Assembly: GCA_030077755.1 (NCBI GenBank)
Contig: JAQJZZ010000005.1
Coordinates: 1,302,001 to 1,366,000 of the forward strand
Direction of reading: 5' to 3'
Source: Filosporella fistucella
Taxonomy: Eukaryota; Ascomycota; Leotiomycetes; Helotiales
Length of the DNA stretch: 64,000 bases
Positions 23,067 through 33,456 of the stretch are shown here, one piece after another. Each line of letters starts with the position of its first letter. Position 1 is the stretch's first letter. The notes under the pieces are model-generated. The model was not told the DNA's origin and did no database searches. It was given only the letters and a program-made list of their open reading frames with translations. Both the position numbers and the translations under genes were made by a program.

Positions 23067-23677
23067 CTCCCAGTGCGGTTCCTGTTGCTTGTGGGCGTTG
23101 GTCAGAGGCTCATCATCAGGTGTTTTTATATTTCTTCTTCTTCAGATTTAGATAATTACTAGGCAAGATGGTTTTGACAGGGTAGGTAAAATTTGATACA
23201 GGTAGAAGCTCAATGCGCAAGAAACGGTTAAATGGGTGGGAGTAATCGAGGTCTCTGGCTGCTGACTTGAATTGGTTGAGGAATACCCAGGTATGGCCGT
23301 GATGGTAGAGCCTGAGCTCAGCCAAATTTCGTTTCTGAAATGGAAGGGAAGTAATCCCGATTCCCGAAGGTCACTCTGTTAGGGAGCTCTCCTTAGCGCT
23401 TTGGACAAATGTAAGAAATAAACCAAGGTAGGTACCTAGGTTAGATACCTATTTACTTTCCTATTTACCTATTCCCCAATCCGATAGCTTCCATTGTGGC
23501 TGAAGAAGCCAATAGTCTCACCCGAACGGTGATAGAGTCACGTGAACAAAGCTCCACCCTGCTATGCACTAGCCCGGCTTAAATCATCGGACCATCATAC
23601 TCATCCTCTTCTCAAGCTTCCCGAAACCTCGCAATCACGATCGGCCGACTTCCAATCTTTGATCATAACCAGCAAAA
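23067..23677. promoter_or_regulatory. Divergent promoter region, hydrolase / small mitochondrial protein
   Basis: 611 bp between two divergent start codons. Contains GGTAGGTACCTAGGTTAG at about 23427-23444, a longer version of the TACCTAGG element seen elsewhere in the window. A TTG-initiated frame at 23116-23325 on minus was considered as an upstream exon and dropped because it cannot be joined in phase. Confidence 0.5.
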
Positions 23678-24355
23678 ATGAGACCATCTCTAGGACGACT
23701 TGCTGCTCAGGCAGCCAAAAGCACGGAAAGCCATGTCCTCAACAAGGGCGCGAAGAGAGACCCCGAGCTCTACGTATGTTCATGACCATTCTTCAACCTC
23801 TATCGCTGCTCCCTTTGAGGACCCATACGTCTTTTCAAACCACCCAATTGAAACATACTGATATAACATTTTGTGCAGGTACTACTTGCCGTAATGTCTG
23901 GCGCCTTTGGCCTCGCAGGCTTTTACTTTGGTAAATCGAACCACTTCGCATAAAACATCGTTACTCGAATTGACAAATGTACAGGCCGCAAGCCAACCTC
24001 CTCCACTTCCGAGGCAAAAGTCAGTATCGCTGCGGGTAGTATGCCATGGCAAACCGAAAGCTCGAAAGGTGATGAAGCCCGAGAGCATTTCAAATACCAG
24101 TACCACCCCGGAGGAAACCCAAAGAATCCACCAAAGGATGCCCCAAGCGCTCTACACAGCGTAATTGTACCGAACGTGAACCTACCAAAGGTATGAAATT
24201 CTTTTGGCATTATAACACTTCTCGATGGCGCTCTGTGGAGATAAATACGAGTCTGAGATATGGGAATTACATTTGATGCTTTTGGGACACTGAGCTAAAC
24301 AATTTAAAAGGAACTTCACGAGCAGTACAACAAGTGGGGCAAGGATGGATATTAG
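23678..24355 (+). CDS. Small single-pass membrane protein, probably mitochondrial
   Basis: Exons 23678-23773, 23879-23930, 23985-24190 and 24311-24355; 132 residues. The N-terminus MRPSLGRLAAQAAKSTESH is basic and amphipathic, like a mitochondrial presequence. Exon 2 is almost exactly one TM helix (VLLAVMSGAFGLAGFYFG). The rest is soluble and ends YNKWGKDGY. Donors GTATGT, GTAAAT and GTATGA; every junction is in phase. I recognise the layout as a conserved small fungal protein but cannot name its function. A role in a respiratory-chain complex would be a guess. Confidence 0.7.
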
Positions 24356-25251
24356 TGGACAGGCGCGTTGTAAACCACTGGGGTCGTTTATTGTAGACAG
24401 GGTTAACCACGAGATTGCTTTCGAGGATGGAAACTTAGAGCAAGTTGAATTCCTCATTTGCAAATTCATATATTATACGCTGAAATTCGTTTCCCCCCAA
24501 GGTAAATTCACATCCTGCTAATCAGGTCGGGCGCTCAATCGATACGGAAGTTGCACTTCCTCCATTGGGCAGTACTTGGAAGGATGTCCGGTCCAGTCTC
24601 TTTTTATGCATGTCAGATAAGATAATGGGATCCTGTTACATGATGCTGTTATTTAATACATAAGAGAGTTCCATTTTCTGATGACATTATCAAGCACTGT
24701 ATCTTGTTCTTTATGGTAGTGTCAGGGAGAGTATGCCCTATCCACGATATACGTTGATCGAGGGGGCTGTTGTACCTCCATGACCATCGACTCCTGGTCG
24801 TGGTTTCGCTATGTTTCACAATGCAATCCTCTCTGGGCGGATCGTGGGAGATTGACGGTAAAAACCTTCTTCCTTACCACACTGACTTGAGAACTTAGAA
24901 AAAGGCAGGTAAAATGTCAACTGTTGATTGTCATGCCAGGCCTTTATGGCCAGCCCTGTGGCCTAAAGATGGGCTACCAATAAAGCTGTCAAGTTCTAAA
25001 ACATCCCAGCACACACCTGACGAAGCTGGTTCCTGGCTTCGAAGACAATATTGAGAAGCAATTAAAAGAAAATGAGATATAAAAGGTCCTGCTACTCGTT
25101 CCTGTCCCAGTGCACTAGCCCAATGTGTTTCGTCGCCAAGATAGAGAATCCAGAAAAACCTTCGTCCTGACACATATCCAGCTGGTTCGGGGTTGATTAC
25201 TATTGCCAAAAGTCGCAGGGAATTGCTAAGACAATGGTCAAGAGAGACCCG
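24356..25251. other. Convergent intergenic region
   Basis: 896 bp between the mitochondrial-protein gene (plus) and the CFEM gene (minus). A 92-codon minus frame at 24931-25209 lies just downstream of the CFEM stop and shows no motif. Probably UTRs. Confidence 0.45.
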
Positions 25252-26063
25252 CTAGAGGATTGGTAAAAAAAACCAACCCAAGACAAACGCAGCCAATACA
25301 TGGGGAGGGTTGAGAAGAGCTAGCGATTGTTGAGAGGAGACAGAACCGCCGGTATAGAGTTGCGGGGCAGCAGCCGTGGTCGAGATAGGGACCGCATTGT
25401 ATGCTGGTTCGGTTGGGATAGCAGATGTTATCGCGGGTGAGGCAGCAGAATTGAGTAGAAAAGCAGGAAGAGGATACGACGAGGTTGGGCCGGGAGAGTA
25501 CGTTCCTGCGATGCTTTGTGTCGCATATAGAGTACTTCCAGCGAGATATTTGGCGCTATCTGTAGGGAATAGTGCCACTGATCCAGATCCATAAATCCTA
25601 GCTCCGCCAGCATACCCAGCTTCACGACGTCGAAGAAATTCCTGACTCGCCACTGGAAGTGCCGCAGAGAGGATACCGTGGTCGGTCCCAAAACACTGAG
25701 CAATTGCATGATGCAGTGCAGATCCGAAGTGAGAGGTGTCACATTGCGAGTATAGGCACTGAAAAACTGACTGGCCAATGGTCAACGCTGTGCCCTAGCA
25801 TGTAAGATTTAGGTACGGTGGAAACAGCTTACATTCTGGTACTGAACTTCACTGCAAAAGCATTCAATATCGCCAGAGCATTTACTGACGTATTTGGTAT
25901 TTTCCCAGCAGCGTAAAGCACAACCTGGAGGTCCATTAGTACCGACAATACTCTTGGTGGATTCCAGTAAGGGAGAAGACATACCTGGCGCCAACGAATC
26001 AGTCTGCCCAAATGCCCAGTCCACAACAGACATCAGTGGCAGATATTTGAAGGCCCACATCAT
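25252..26063 (-). CDS. CFEM-domain GPI-anchored cell-surface protein
   Basis: Secreted, probably wall- or membrane-anchored protein; CFEM domains in fungi serve in haem/iron capture or host contact, which is not decided here. Exons on minus: 26063-25985, 25924-25833 and 25794-25252; 237 residues. The N-terminus MMWAFKYLPLMSVVDWAFG is a signal peptide. Eight Cys in the CFEM pattern lie between GCALRCWE and IAQCFG, the last three joined by the second splice (YQN to GTALTIG). A Ser/Thr/Ala/Pro-rich stalk follows. The C-terminus ends in a hydrophobic tail (AAFVLGWFFLPIL), as in GPI signals. Intron 1 (25984-25925) is 60 nt, in frame and without a stop, so retention would add 20 residues just before the first CFEM Cys. 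Confidence 0.85.
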
Positions 26064-26580
26064 GGATATTTAGAACAGGATGAAGTGAATTGGTCTAAGA
26101 GGTCCGAACGTGCGCTGAGCAAACCTCCAAGACAGAGGTAGATGTAGACGGTAAAGAACGAAGTGGTTCTAGTGAGCCTGGAACGAGTGTGAGAGTGAAA
26201 TTCGAGCGAGCAGACGCTGATTAGCTTCGGATCAAGGACTTTGCAGTCTTATCCCTAGTTGTTATGATGCGGAAATGATGGGAGGTGTAGTTGTGAGAAG
26301 ATGGCTGAGTAAAGGAATGACTGAGTGCCTTGAGTTCTGAAGAGAGGAAGCAACTGTCGAGACTAGCGTGGCAGAAGGTGAAGGGGCGATGTCCTTGAAA
26401 GAAAGCCGGAATCAGGATTCTCGAAACCTAAATGGAATTCGCACTTGCCCTAAGTAGTGATGGTCTACCATGTATTTATCAAGGGATTTCCTGCCCGGGC
26501 GCACTGACAACTACACACCGAAGAGATAGAGATTTGGGTATCATTCAGTCCAATGGCTTCCCTAGAAATTCCAATGCCAC
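26064..26580. other. Intergenic, CFEM promoter and CMS1 3' flank
   Basis: 517 bp between two minus-strand genes; no gene or repeat recognised. Confidence 0.45.
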
Positions 26581-27559
26581 TCAGAAAAAGAGTAACTTGA
26601 TCTGTGAAGTTTCCGCTGCATATCTATCTCGAAAGTTCTGATGACCGAGCCAGAGGATCAAAGGAATTTGTGTCTCCCTCATATCCAAGATTCCCCTCTT
26701 TTTCTGGTCAATATGTGAAGCATCAACAACAATCCTCTCAAGTCTATCAACCTGCAAAGCACCTGCCGGCATGTCAACATGATTCTAGCTCCAGGAAAGA
26801 AGTCTCATACCATCTTTGAGTAAGTCCTGAAGCCTTGTAGGTGTTCCGACTGCAATGCCTGTGCGGGACGTTTCCAGGAACTTGATAGAATCTTGTAATT
26901 TGATATGCTTTGCGAAGAGTTTGGCAACAGTGGCATCTTTCGTCTGGAATTTCCTCATCACCCTAGAGTACAATTCAGATGAGGGTCTTTAAAGTCGCAA
27001 ATAGCACACATACCTTGCAATCTCTGCGGCCCTCAATCCTGCCCCTGTTACAATAATTGTGTGAGGTGCCCCATTCTTCTTGGATGCTGACCACAATTTT
27101 GAGGTGCTCCCGGAAAACTTCTCCAAAAACCCAGGAAGATTATCAAGAATCCTAGGTTTGTCATATGCAGTAGTATCTTGTATTGCATTGGCTAAGGTTA
27201 CCATCAGATAAGGAGGAATCTAATCTTGCAGTGTATTGGCAGAACACACCTGGCAAATACTTGTCTTCCAACTCAATTGAGCTTAAATCACTCTCGTGTT
27301 TTCTCGTCCGCTGCGCAACATAGTCCGCAAGGAGTTGGCTATCCATATGCGAGAAGGATTTATTTATCCCAGCACTCAAGTCCAGTTCGTTGTCATCTAT
27401 AGCTTTTGCCTTCTTCGTTTTCGACTTCTTTTCCACAGTTTTTGCTTCCTGCTCCGGAGCCCTCTTTCTTTTCTTCAGCAGAGATCCTTGACGAAGAGGC
27501 TCTGGAGAAGCACTCAAGCGCTCTAGAAGAGGCTCTTGAAAGGTATGCTCAGCTGGCAT
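26581..27559 (-). CDS. CMS1: Cms1-like 90S pre-ribosome protein
   Basis: Nucleolar factor associated with the U3/90S pre-ribosome, with a degenerate helicase-like fold. Exons on minus: 27559-27250, 27191-27014, 26962-26811 and 26762-26581; 273 residues, about the usual Cms1 length. A Lys-rich N-terminus is followed by SQLLADYVAQRTRKHESDLS, the splice-joined YLPANAIQDTT, APHTIIVTGAGLRAAEIAR, KFQTKDATVAKLFAKHIKL, GIAVGTPTRL and LERIVVDASHIDQKKRGILD, all characteristic. Introns 48-58 nt; donors GTGTGT, GTATGT and GTATGA. The frame is open to another ATG at 27724, but the added residues do not look like Cms1 and contain a possible leader intron, so 27559 is preferred. Confidence 0.88.
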
Positions 27560-27987
27560 TTCTCGTTCGGTGATTTTAAAGGCGCAAAAATTGTGATTGT
27601 TAAAAGGGGAAAGCTTCCATTGAATTTGAATATTTCTGGAGTCGCTGGCAGAAAATAAGGCTGGCTTTACCGCCCTTGGCCTGCAGAGGAATGAGCTGCT
27701 CTGTACCTTACTTAAGTACTTCATACCACAGCCATGTCACACTCGCCACACCCACATTTCGATAGTGCCACACACAGTAGGGATTTGGTTTCCAAGCACT
27801 GACCACCACCACCTAGACGCGGTCAGAGGGGAAATTGACGCGATTCGGTCTGAATATACTGATTGACATCAAGTCAAGCTACTAGTGTCGCTGGAGTACT
27901 TTTTCAAATCTAGTATTTCAGCTCAGCTAGGATCGATCGCTGAATTTACGATCCCCAGGAAGAATTACGCTTCAAATCTCCAATTAT
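27560..27987. promoter_or_regulatory. Divergent promoter region, CMS1 / CENP-T
   Basis: 428 bp between the CMS1 (minus) and CENP-T (plus) start codons; both promoters and leaders must lie here. No other feature recognised. Confidence 0.5.
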
Positions 27988-29750
27988 ATGGGTCAAGAAG
28001 AGTATATGAGCTCGAAACCTTCGTCGACAATGCCCTCCGGCCCTGGGCGACCGCCGCCTGGGAACTCCCCTCGCACCTCTGATATTGACAGCGATTCGAA
28101 ACTTGCGAGGGAAACGCCATGGCGGACTCTCCATCAGCTTGCTAATATACCGAGACCAACAACTCCTCTGAGAAGAGCTTCGAGCGCAGGTCCACCTTCG
28201 GCGCGTCCATCCGCTCACAGAACACCTGCAGGCCAGTTTAGAACCCCTAAAGCTGCGGCCAGACTTAATGGGTCCGCAAGGAGGCAAATTGCCGTGACGC
28301 CGCATGGTAGAGCTGCACAACGTGAATTGGACCTCCGACGAGCTGGATTAACACCAGGGAAGGATCGAAGACGCAGTGGTCGGCAACAGAGAGAAACACC
28401 GCGGGACATTCTTAGACAGCTCAGTAGGCATCTCGCACCGAAAACACACCCCACTGTGCCTACTCCTCAGCGTCTTGATGCTTCCACTTCCAAGCCAAGA
28501 CGTGTGGCAGATGAGGATGATTCTGACGACGGCATCGAACTTGAACGTCCGCGTCTCTCTCTCCCGGCTGACGCAGACGAGGATGAGGATGAGGATGATA
28601 GTTTGTTGCTACCCCCCAAATCTGCAGGCCTGGAGGATGAAAACTTCACACTGCAATCCATTGAGCTACCTCGACGAGCTATTAGTGAAACCCCATACAG
28701 AAGATTCTCTAGAGGAAGCTTTGGTAGTATCCGTATGAGTAATGTCTTTGCAGACCCGCATGAGAACGGACCGATCACTCAAGTAGACGATTCTAGTTAC
28801 TTGGTAGGAGCACGCTTTCTTGAAAATGATGAAGATATGGAGGACGATACACTTGCTGGGTAGGTCCCTTCCTTTCGTGCTTAGATGCTTCGAAGATCCG
28901 TCATTTGATAACTTTCTTAGCGGAAATACGGGGACATTGCGAGAACTCGGTATGGACAGAGGTCGGGTTCCGTTCGTAGAAGGACTGGATAGCGATATTC
29001 GACCCCCAAACTTACGTATGGATGATACTGAAAATACGTTCATGTTTACCGTGCCACCGAGGGATGATGTTGGAGAAATTATTCCTGGTGGAAATCCAAG
29101 AGCTTTTCTTATTGACGATGAATCATTTGAGGAGCAGGCTCAAGGAGAAATGGAAGACCAATGGGGGGAGGAAGTGGATGAGGAGCCGAAGACGGAAATT
29201 TTAATGGCTCTTGGCCCTTCACAGCAGAGCCACGCTGATGTTGACGACGGCTCTGAGTTTCAAGGGGAACTAATCTATCAAAAGGTCCCCGTTAGCTCTC
29301 GAGCAAAGAAGAGAAAAAAGGTATCGAAGCATGGTATACCATACCCATCCCTGCCACCAGGAGTGATCAAAAAGTTGGCCACTTCCTTCGTGCGGACTTC
29401 TGGTAGCAGTAAAGCAAAAGTCGGTAAAGAGGCTTTAGATGCAATTGTTCAAGCTAGTGATTGGTTTTTCGAGCAAATCGGTGATGATTTGGGGACATAT
29501 GCACATCACGCTGGGAGGAAGACAATCGATGAAAGTGATATTGTTACGCTCATGGCAAGGTATAGCGGCTCTTCTATACTCCCTTACTACACTAATACAA
29601 TCATATAGACAGCGTCAGACTAATACTACAACGACTCCTTTTTCTCTCGCACAAAAATACTTGCCGAGGGAATTGTTGCAAGATCTGCGCATGGTACCAC
29701 CACCATCGAAATTGGGGAGGGGTACACAATTAGATCGGGTTGACGAGTGA
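27988..29750 (+). CDS. Centromere protein T (CENP-T/Cnn1), histone fold
   Basis: Inner-kinetochore (CCAN) protein: a C-terminal histone fold pairs with CENP-W and binds centromeric DNA, and the N-terminus recruits Ndc80. Exons 27988-28859, 28921-29559 and 29609-29750; 550 residues. The long N-terminal part is disordered and basic (PWRTLHQLANIPRPTTPLRR, GRQQRETPRDILRQLSRHLA), then very acidic (DADEDEDEDD). The histone fold is at about 430-505: IPYPSLPPGVIKKLATSFVR, KEALDAIVQASDWFFEQIGD, RKTIDESDIVTLMARQ. The C-terminal helix TPFSLAQKYLPRELLQDLRM, joined by the second splice, is diagnostic of CENP-T. A second ATG six codons on (28006) could also start it. Its stop is 45 bp from the SHY1 stop. 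Confidence 0.9.
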
Positions 29751-29795
29751 GAGATAGCTTTCACTACAGCCCAATGCTGCCATCGGTTTGACGAC

Positions 29796-30910
29796 TTACG
29801 ACCACTCTTTGTTCTGACGAACACGGCGTGCTATATCCGCAGGAGGTTTCTTCACGACCATCCACAACATAACCGAGGTCGCAGCTGCAAGAGCATACCT
29901 GGACGATGTTAGGAATGGCTGATAGGTGAATTGGAACATCTTTCAGAGACTTACCATGTGAAGATGTATTGGGTATGGTTATTTCTGAGATTGACCTCAG
30001 CTGGTCTTCCTATCGGAATCCCTCGAGCCTCTCTGTCCCAAGCTTTGAGGAGATCTGGATCTATAGGTTGTGTTAGTAGCCAGTTGTGAGATGAAATTGT
30101 GCAAATATACCCATAGTTTCTTCAACCCACACAGCTTGACTTCCAGTCAAGCTAGCCATCTGGACAACATCGGGGAAATAAAAGGCATTCTTCTGAGGAT
30201 TATTATCTGGCGTGAACATATTCTTCTTCCATGGCTCCCTCAACAGCCCCTCAACAACCACTTCATCCTTAGGTAAACCATCGGGGCGAGTTTCCTGCTT
30301 TTTGAACTTTTTGGAGATCCAGCCTCTATTAACCAACACCGTGGTGCCTTCACCGCCTCTTTCCAAAGGCGTGATCACCAGATAACCTTCATTTCCATCA
30401 TGCATCCGAGGTCCAATTAACATCTCCTGATCATGTCTGAAATGCCCCGAGGCATGAATCCTTCTGTAATCGAAGTCGTGTATGGCCAAGGGGTCAATGT
30501 GTGGAGGCAGTGGGAGCGGGTCGCGAACGAGTCGGTCTTCAAACTTCGCTATCAATTTTGATTTCCAGTCCAGCCGTTGTACTTGCCATGTACCCAGCGC
30601 GAAAGCAGTTATGGGTATCAAAGCTGCACCAGATTAGCAAAGAAGGACCAGATGATGGCAAACAATAGATACCGAGAATGATCAGACCAGGGCCGTGTCT
30701 CTTTCCAGCTCGAACCAAGTTTGGTGGGTTGTCCACTATCGACATAAACTCTGGATTATCTGCGGGTTGGGCCTTTGAGTGTCGTGCTGATTGGGAAAGT
30801 TTGCGACATGCTTCGCATTTTGGGCCAAAAGGCTGTCGAAGCTTGAACGCCACGTTTTGTGGGAACTTGAGGCTTCTAAGCTGACGTATAAAACTGGTAC
30901 GAGCATTCAT
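29796..30910 (-). CDS. SHY1: Cytochrome oxidase assembly protein Shy1/Surf1
   Basis: Mitochondrial inner-membrane factor for Cox1 maturation and haem a insertion. Exons on minus: 30910-30673, 30623-30111, 30060-29955 and 29898-29796; 319 residues. The basic N-terminus (MNARTSFIRQLRSLKFPQNV) looks like a presequence. TM1 is built across the first splice (GLIILALIPITAFALGTW), followed by the SURF1 signature WQVQRLDWK, then YRRIHASGHF, GYLVITPLERGG and LVNRGWI. The last splice joins HTQYIFT to WYALAAATSVMLW, TM2. Donors GTATCT, GTATAT and GTAAGT. The open frame extends to 30982 but starts there with a non-ATG codon. Divergent from the UBX gene by 292 bp and convergent with CENP-T. Confidence 0.93.
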
Positions 30911-31202
30911 GTTTGTTGTAGTGTGTGGATCCGCAAATGCAGATTCAATTCTTCTATTCCATTGTTTCCACCGTTGTCCCACCTCATCGATCAGCTTTGC
31001 CCTTTGAGCAAACAGGGGGTGAAACTATTAATATGAAGGGTGTGTGGACCAAGACACAGGACAGGGACCATTAGGTACCTACCGACTACCTAGCGACCAC
31101 ACCCCACTCAAAATTCCTGACTGCTGTTGCTTCCTTGCAATCATTGTATCTATCAACAACATAGCCAAACGCCACCTATCATTATACTCAACTTTCTTAT
31201 CA
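30911..31202. promoter_or_regulatory. Compact divergent promoter, SHY1 / UBX gene
   Basis: Only 292 bp separate two divergent start codons. AGGTACCTACCGACTACCTAG at about 31072-31092 lies in the middle, another version of the recurrent TACCTAGG-type element. Confidence 0.5.
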
Positions 31203-32860
31203 ATGTTCTACGAAGGTGACTTACAGGCCGGGATCGACAAGGCCGTGCAGGATGACAAATTGGTCGTTTGTTTTGTGACAGGTTAGTCTCCTGTGAAGTT
31301 ATGTCTATTTTCTTCTGACATGTGTCTTCTAGATGACGGCGAGGAAAGTCAACTTTGGGAAAATGAATTGCTCCAACAGGATCCTGTAGCTGCATCCTTC
31401 CTGCGACTGGAGCTTTTTCATTTCTAACGCTCATTCAAGCTGAAACTTCTCCTTGCGAGTCAAACTGTTGTGTTACGGCTGAAAGCTGGGTCAGAAGAAG
31501 CAGGGTTTCTCGCTGCAATCTTCCCCCTGCCCAAAACGCCAACACTAGTTATCATTAAGTGAGTCCTTTGATGCCACCGATTGCTTCTTCGAGGCAAATA
31601 TCTACCCAAGAATTCATCAGTAAACTGTAGCGTGAAGAGTCATTACAACTTGTGATATGGTCTACATCACGTCTCTTGTTATGATGGGATAGCTAATCCT
31701 GCAATCCGCACCAGGAATGGTGAGCTGAAGGAATATATTACCGCTGGTGTGTCCAATGCCCAATTCAATTCACGTGTATACAGTGCTTTGCAAATACCCA
31801 CTGCATCTCAAGTTGATGATGGGCAAAGCGCACATCCAGAATCGCCACCACGGTCTAACTTGCCCACCGCCATACACCATGCAGGTCATATACAACGACC
31901 AGACGGACAGGCTTCTGAACTTCTGAAGGAGCGAAACTCCAGGTTAGAAGCACAGAAAGAAAAGAAAGAATCCGAAGAGAAAGAAAAAAGCGCAGTGGAG
32001 AGAACAGCTCGACAAGATGCTCCCGAAGGAACCATTCCCCCAGTCCCTAGATCTGGTGCCGATGCCAAGTATGCCACCATGCAAAAGAAGCGTCAACAAG
32101 AAGCTCGTGAAGAAAGAGCGCGCATACTCAAACGTGTCGAGGATGATAAGGCCGAACGAAAAGAAAGAGAAGCTGCTCGCAAAGCTGACGCAAAGGTGAA
32201 AATTGACAATGTAGCCCCAAAAACTGTGGAAAGCAGCATCAGACCTTCATCTTCTAGGTGGTCCGCCGAATGTGGATTGCAAATCCGCTTATTCGATGGG
32301 TCTACAATCAAATCACGCTTTCCATCATCCGGCAGCTTACGAAAAGATGTCCGACCATTTGTTGATGAGAAGCAGGTCGGAGACGCACCTTACACCTTCA
32401 AACAGGTGTTGTCGCCACTGCCAAACAAGAACATTGAGACATCTGAAGAGGAGGAAAGTTTGCAATCCCTCGGCTTGACTCCTAATGCAACATTGATTCT
32501 CCTTCCAGTCAACGAATACACCTCAGCATATGATAATGGTACTCCAGGATTATTTCATCGCGGAGCTGCAGCTGGATACTCGCTGATTTCCACTGGCCTC
32601 GGATTGTTTGGAAGCTTTTTGGGGAGTGGTGTTCACTCGACTGAAGTTGAGCCACCAATAGCCGCGCCTTCTGTAGGCCCCCAACAGGGTGCTTCCACCG
32701 GGATAAGGATGTTGAGAGACCATGATACAAGACGTGAGGATCAACAGTTCTACAATGGCAACGCCGTAGGTTCCCGTGTTGATGTTACAATTGCATGCTG
32801 ATCTGCCCAAAGCTTAACTTTGAGCCCAGGAAGGACGACGATGGAAAGAAGGATGATTGA
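31203..32860 (+). CDS. UBX-domain protein with thioredoxin-like N-terminus
   Basis: Likely Cdc48/p97 cofactor, perhaps at the ER. Exons 31203-31281, 31333-31385, 31440-31558, 31715-32765 and 32813-32860; 449 residues. The N-terminal ~95 residues read as a UAS/thioredoxin-like fold (KLVVCFVTDDGEESQLWE, VVLRLKAGSEEAGFLAA, TPTLVIIKNG). A Lys/Glu-rich coiled coil follows (about 150-240). The UBX domain is at about 270-350: ECGLQIRLFDGSTIKSRFPS through LQSLGLTPNATLILLPVNEY. A weakly hydrophobic Gly-rich segment (TGLGLFGSFLGSG) follows. The last intron replaces the apparent end after YNGNA with LNFEPRKDDDGKKDD, the tail expected in this family. Without it the frame ends at 32801. Layout resembles UBXN4/erasin-type proteins. 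Confidence 0.83.
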
Positions 32861-33456
32861 TCATTATTGGTATACTTTATAAGATGGGACTATTGGAACA
32901 GATGGCGTTTTGAGAGGATGCAATTGATCAGGAGTTGTTCTCGCTGGGTACGAATTTTACAGTTTGTTGATTCTTCTTACATTACACCCCACTCGCCTGG
33001 ATATTTCGGGCGACATCCATGACTTGTATTAATATATTCTTATATTATAACGAGCCGTTTAGCAACAACATTCAATGTATAGAACGTTTTGCACATATTC
33101 TACCTAACGTCGTCTACCCGTTTGAGGCTGGCTCTTCCATAGCCAGCAGTGCTATCGTATACTTTTACACACTCTATACCCGAGAGGTATGCGAGCGAAC
33201 CCCTAAGAGGTTTGCAGGACCAACCTTGTGTTGCTCTCTGACAAGGGAACGTTCCCAATAAACCACGCTAAGCTGGTGAGTACACGGCAACTACCGACTC
33301 CGTTAAAGCTGATTTTCGAGTCTGCATGTGCACCCTGCGAGATGATTCTGATCGTCGAGAGCCCTTTTGACTCGCTCCAATTCCAATTCTATATCAGCAT
33401 GTTCGATGCGTGGACGCCGAATGACATCCTTATGCCAAGGTAGAATTACAGCCATA
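32861..33456. other. Convergent 3' intergenic region
   Basis: 596 bp between the UBX gene (plus) and the telobox Myb gene (minus); presumably two 3' UTRs. No coding signal. Confidence 0.45.

Noticed and set aside
23116..23325. Upstream exon for the alpha/beta hydrolase
   Set aside because: Starts with TTG, no in-phase junction to the main exon; ATG 23066 gives a normal N-terminus.
24931..25209. 92-codon minus frame after the CFEM gene
   Set aside because: No motif and no splice signals; sits where the CFEM 3' UTR should be.
27560..27724. N-terminal extension of CMS1 from ATG 27724
   Set aside because: The added residues do not resemble Cms1 and the stretch contains GTAAGG and CTGCAG signals of a leader intron; kept only as an alternative start.
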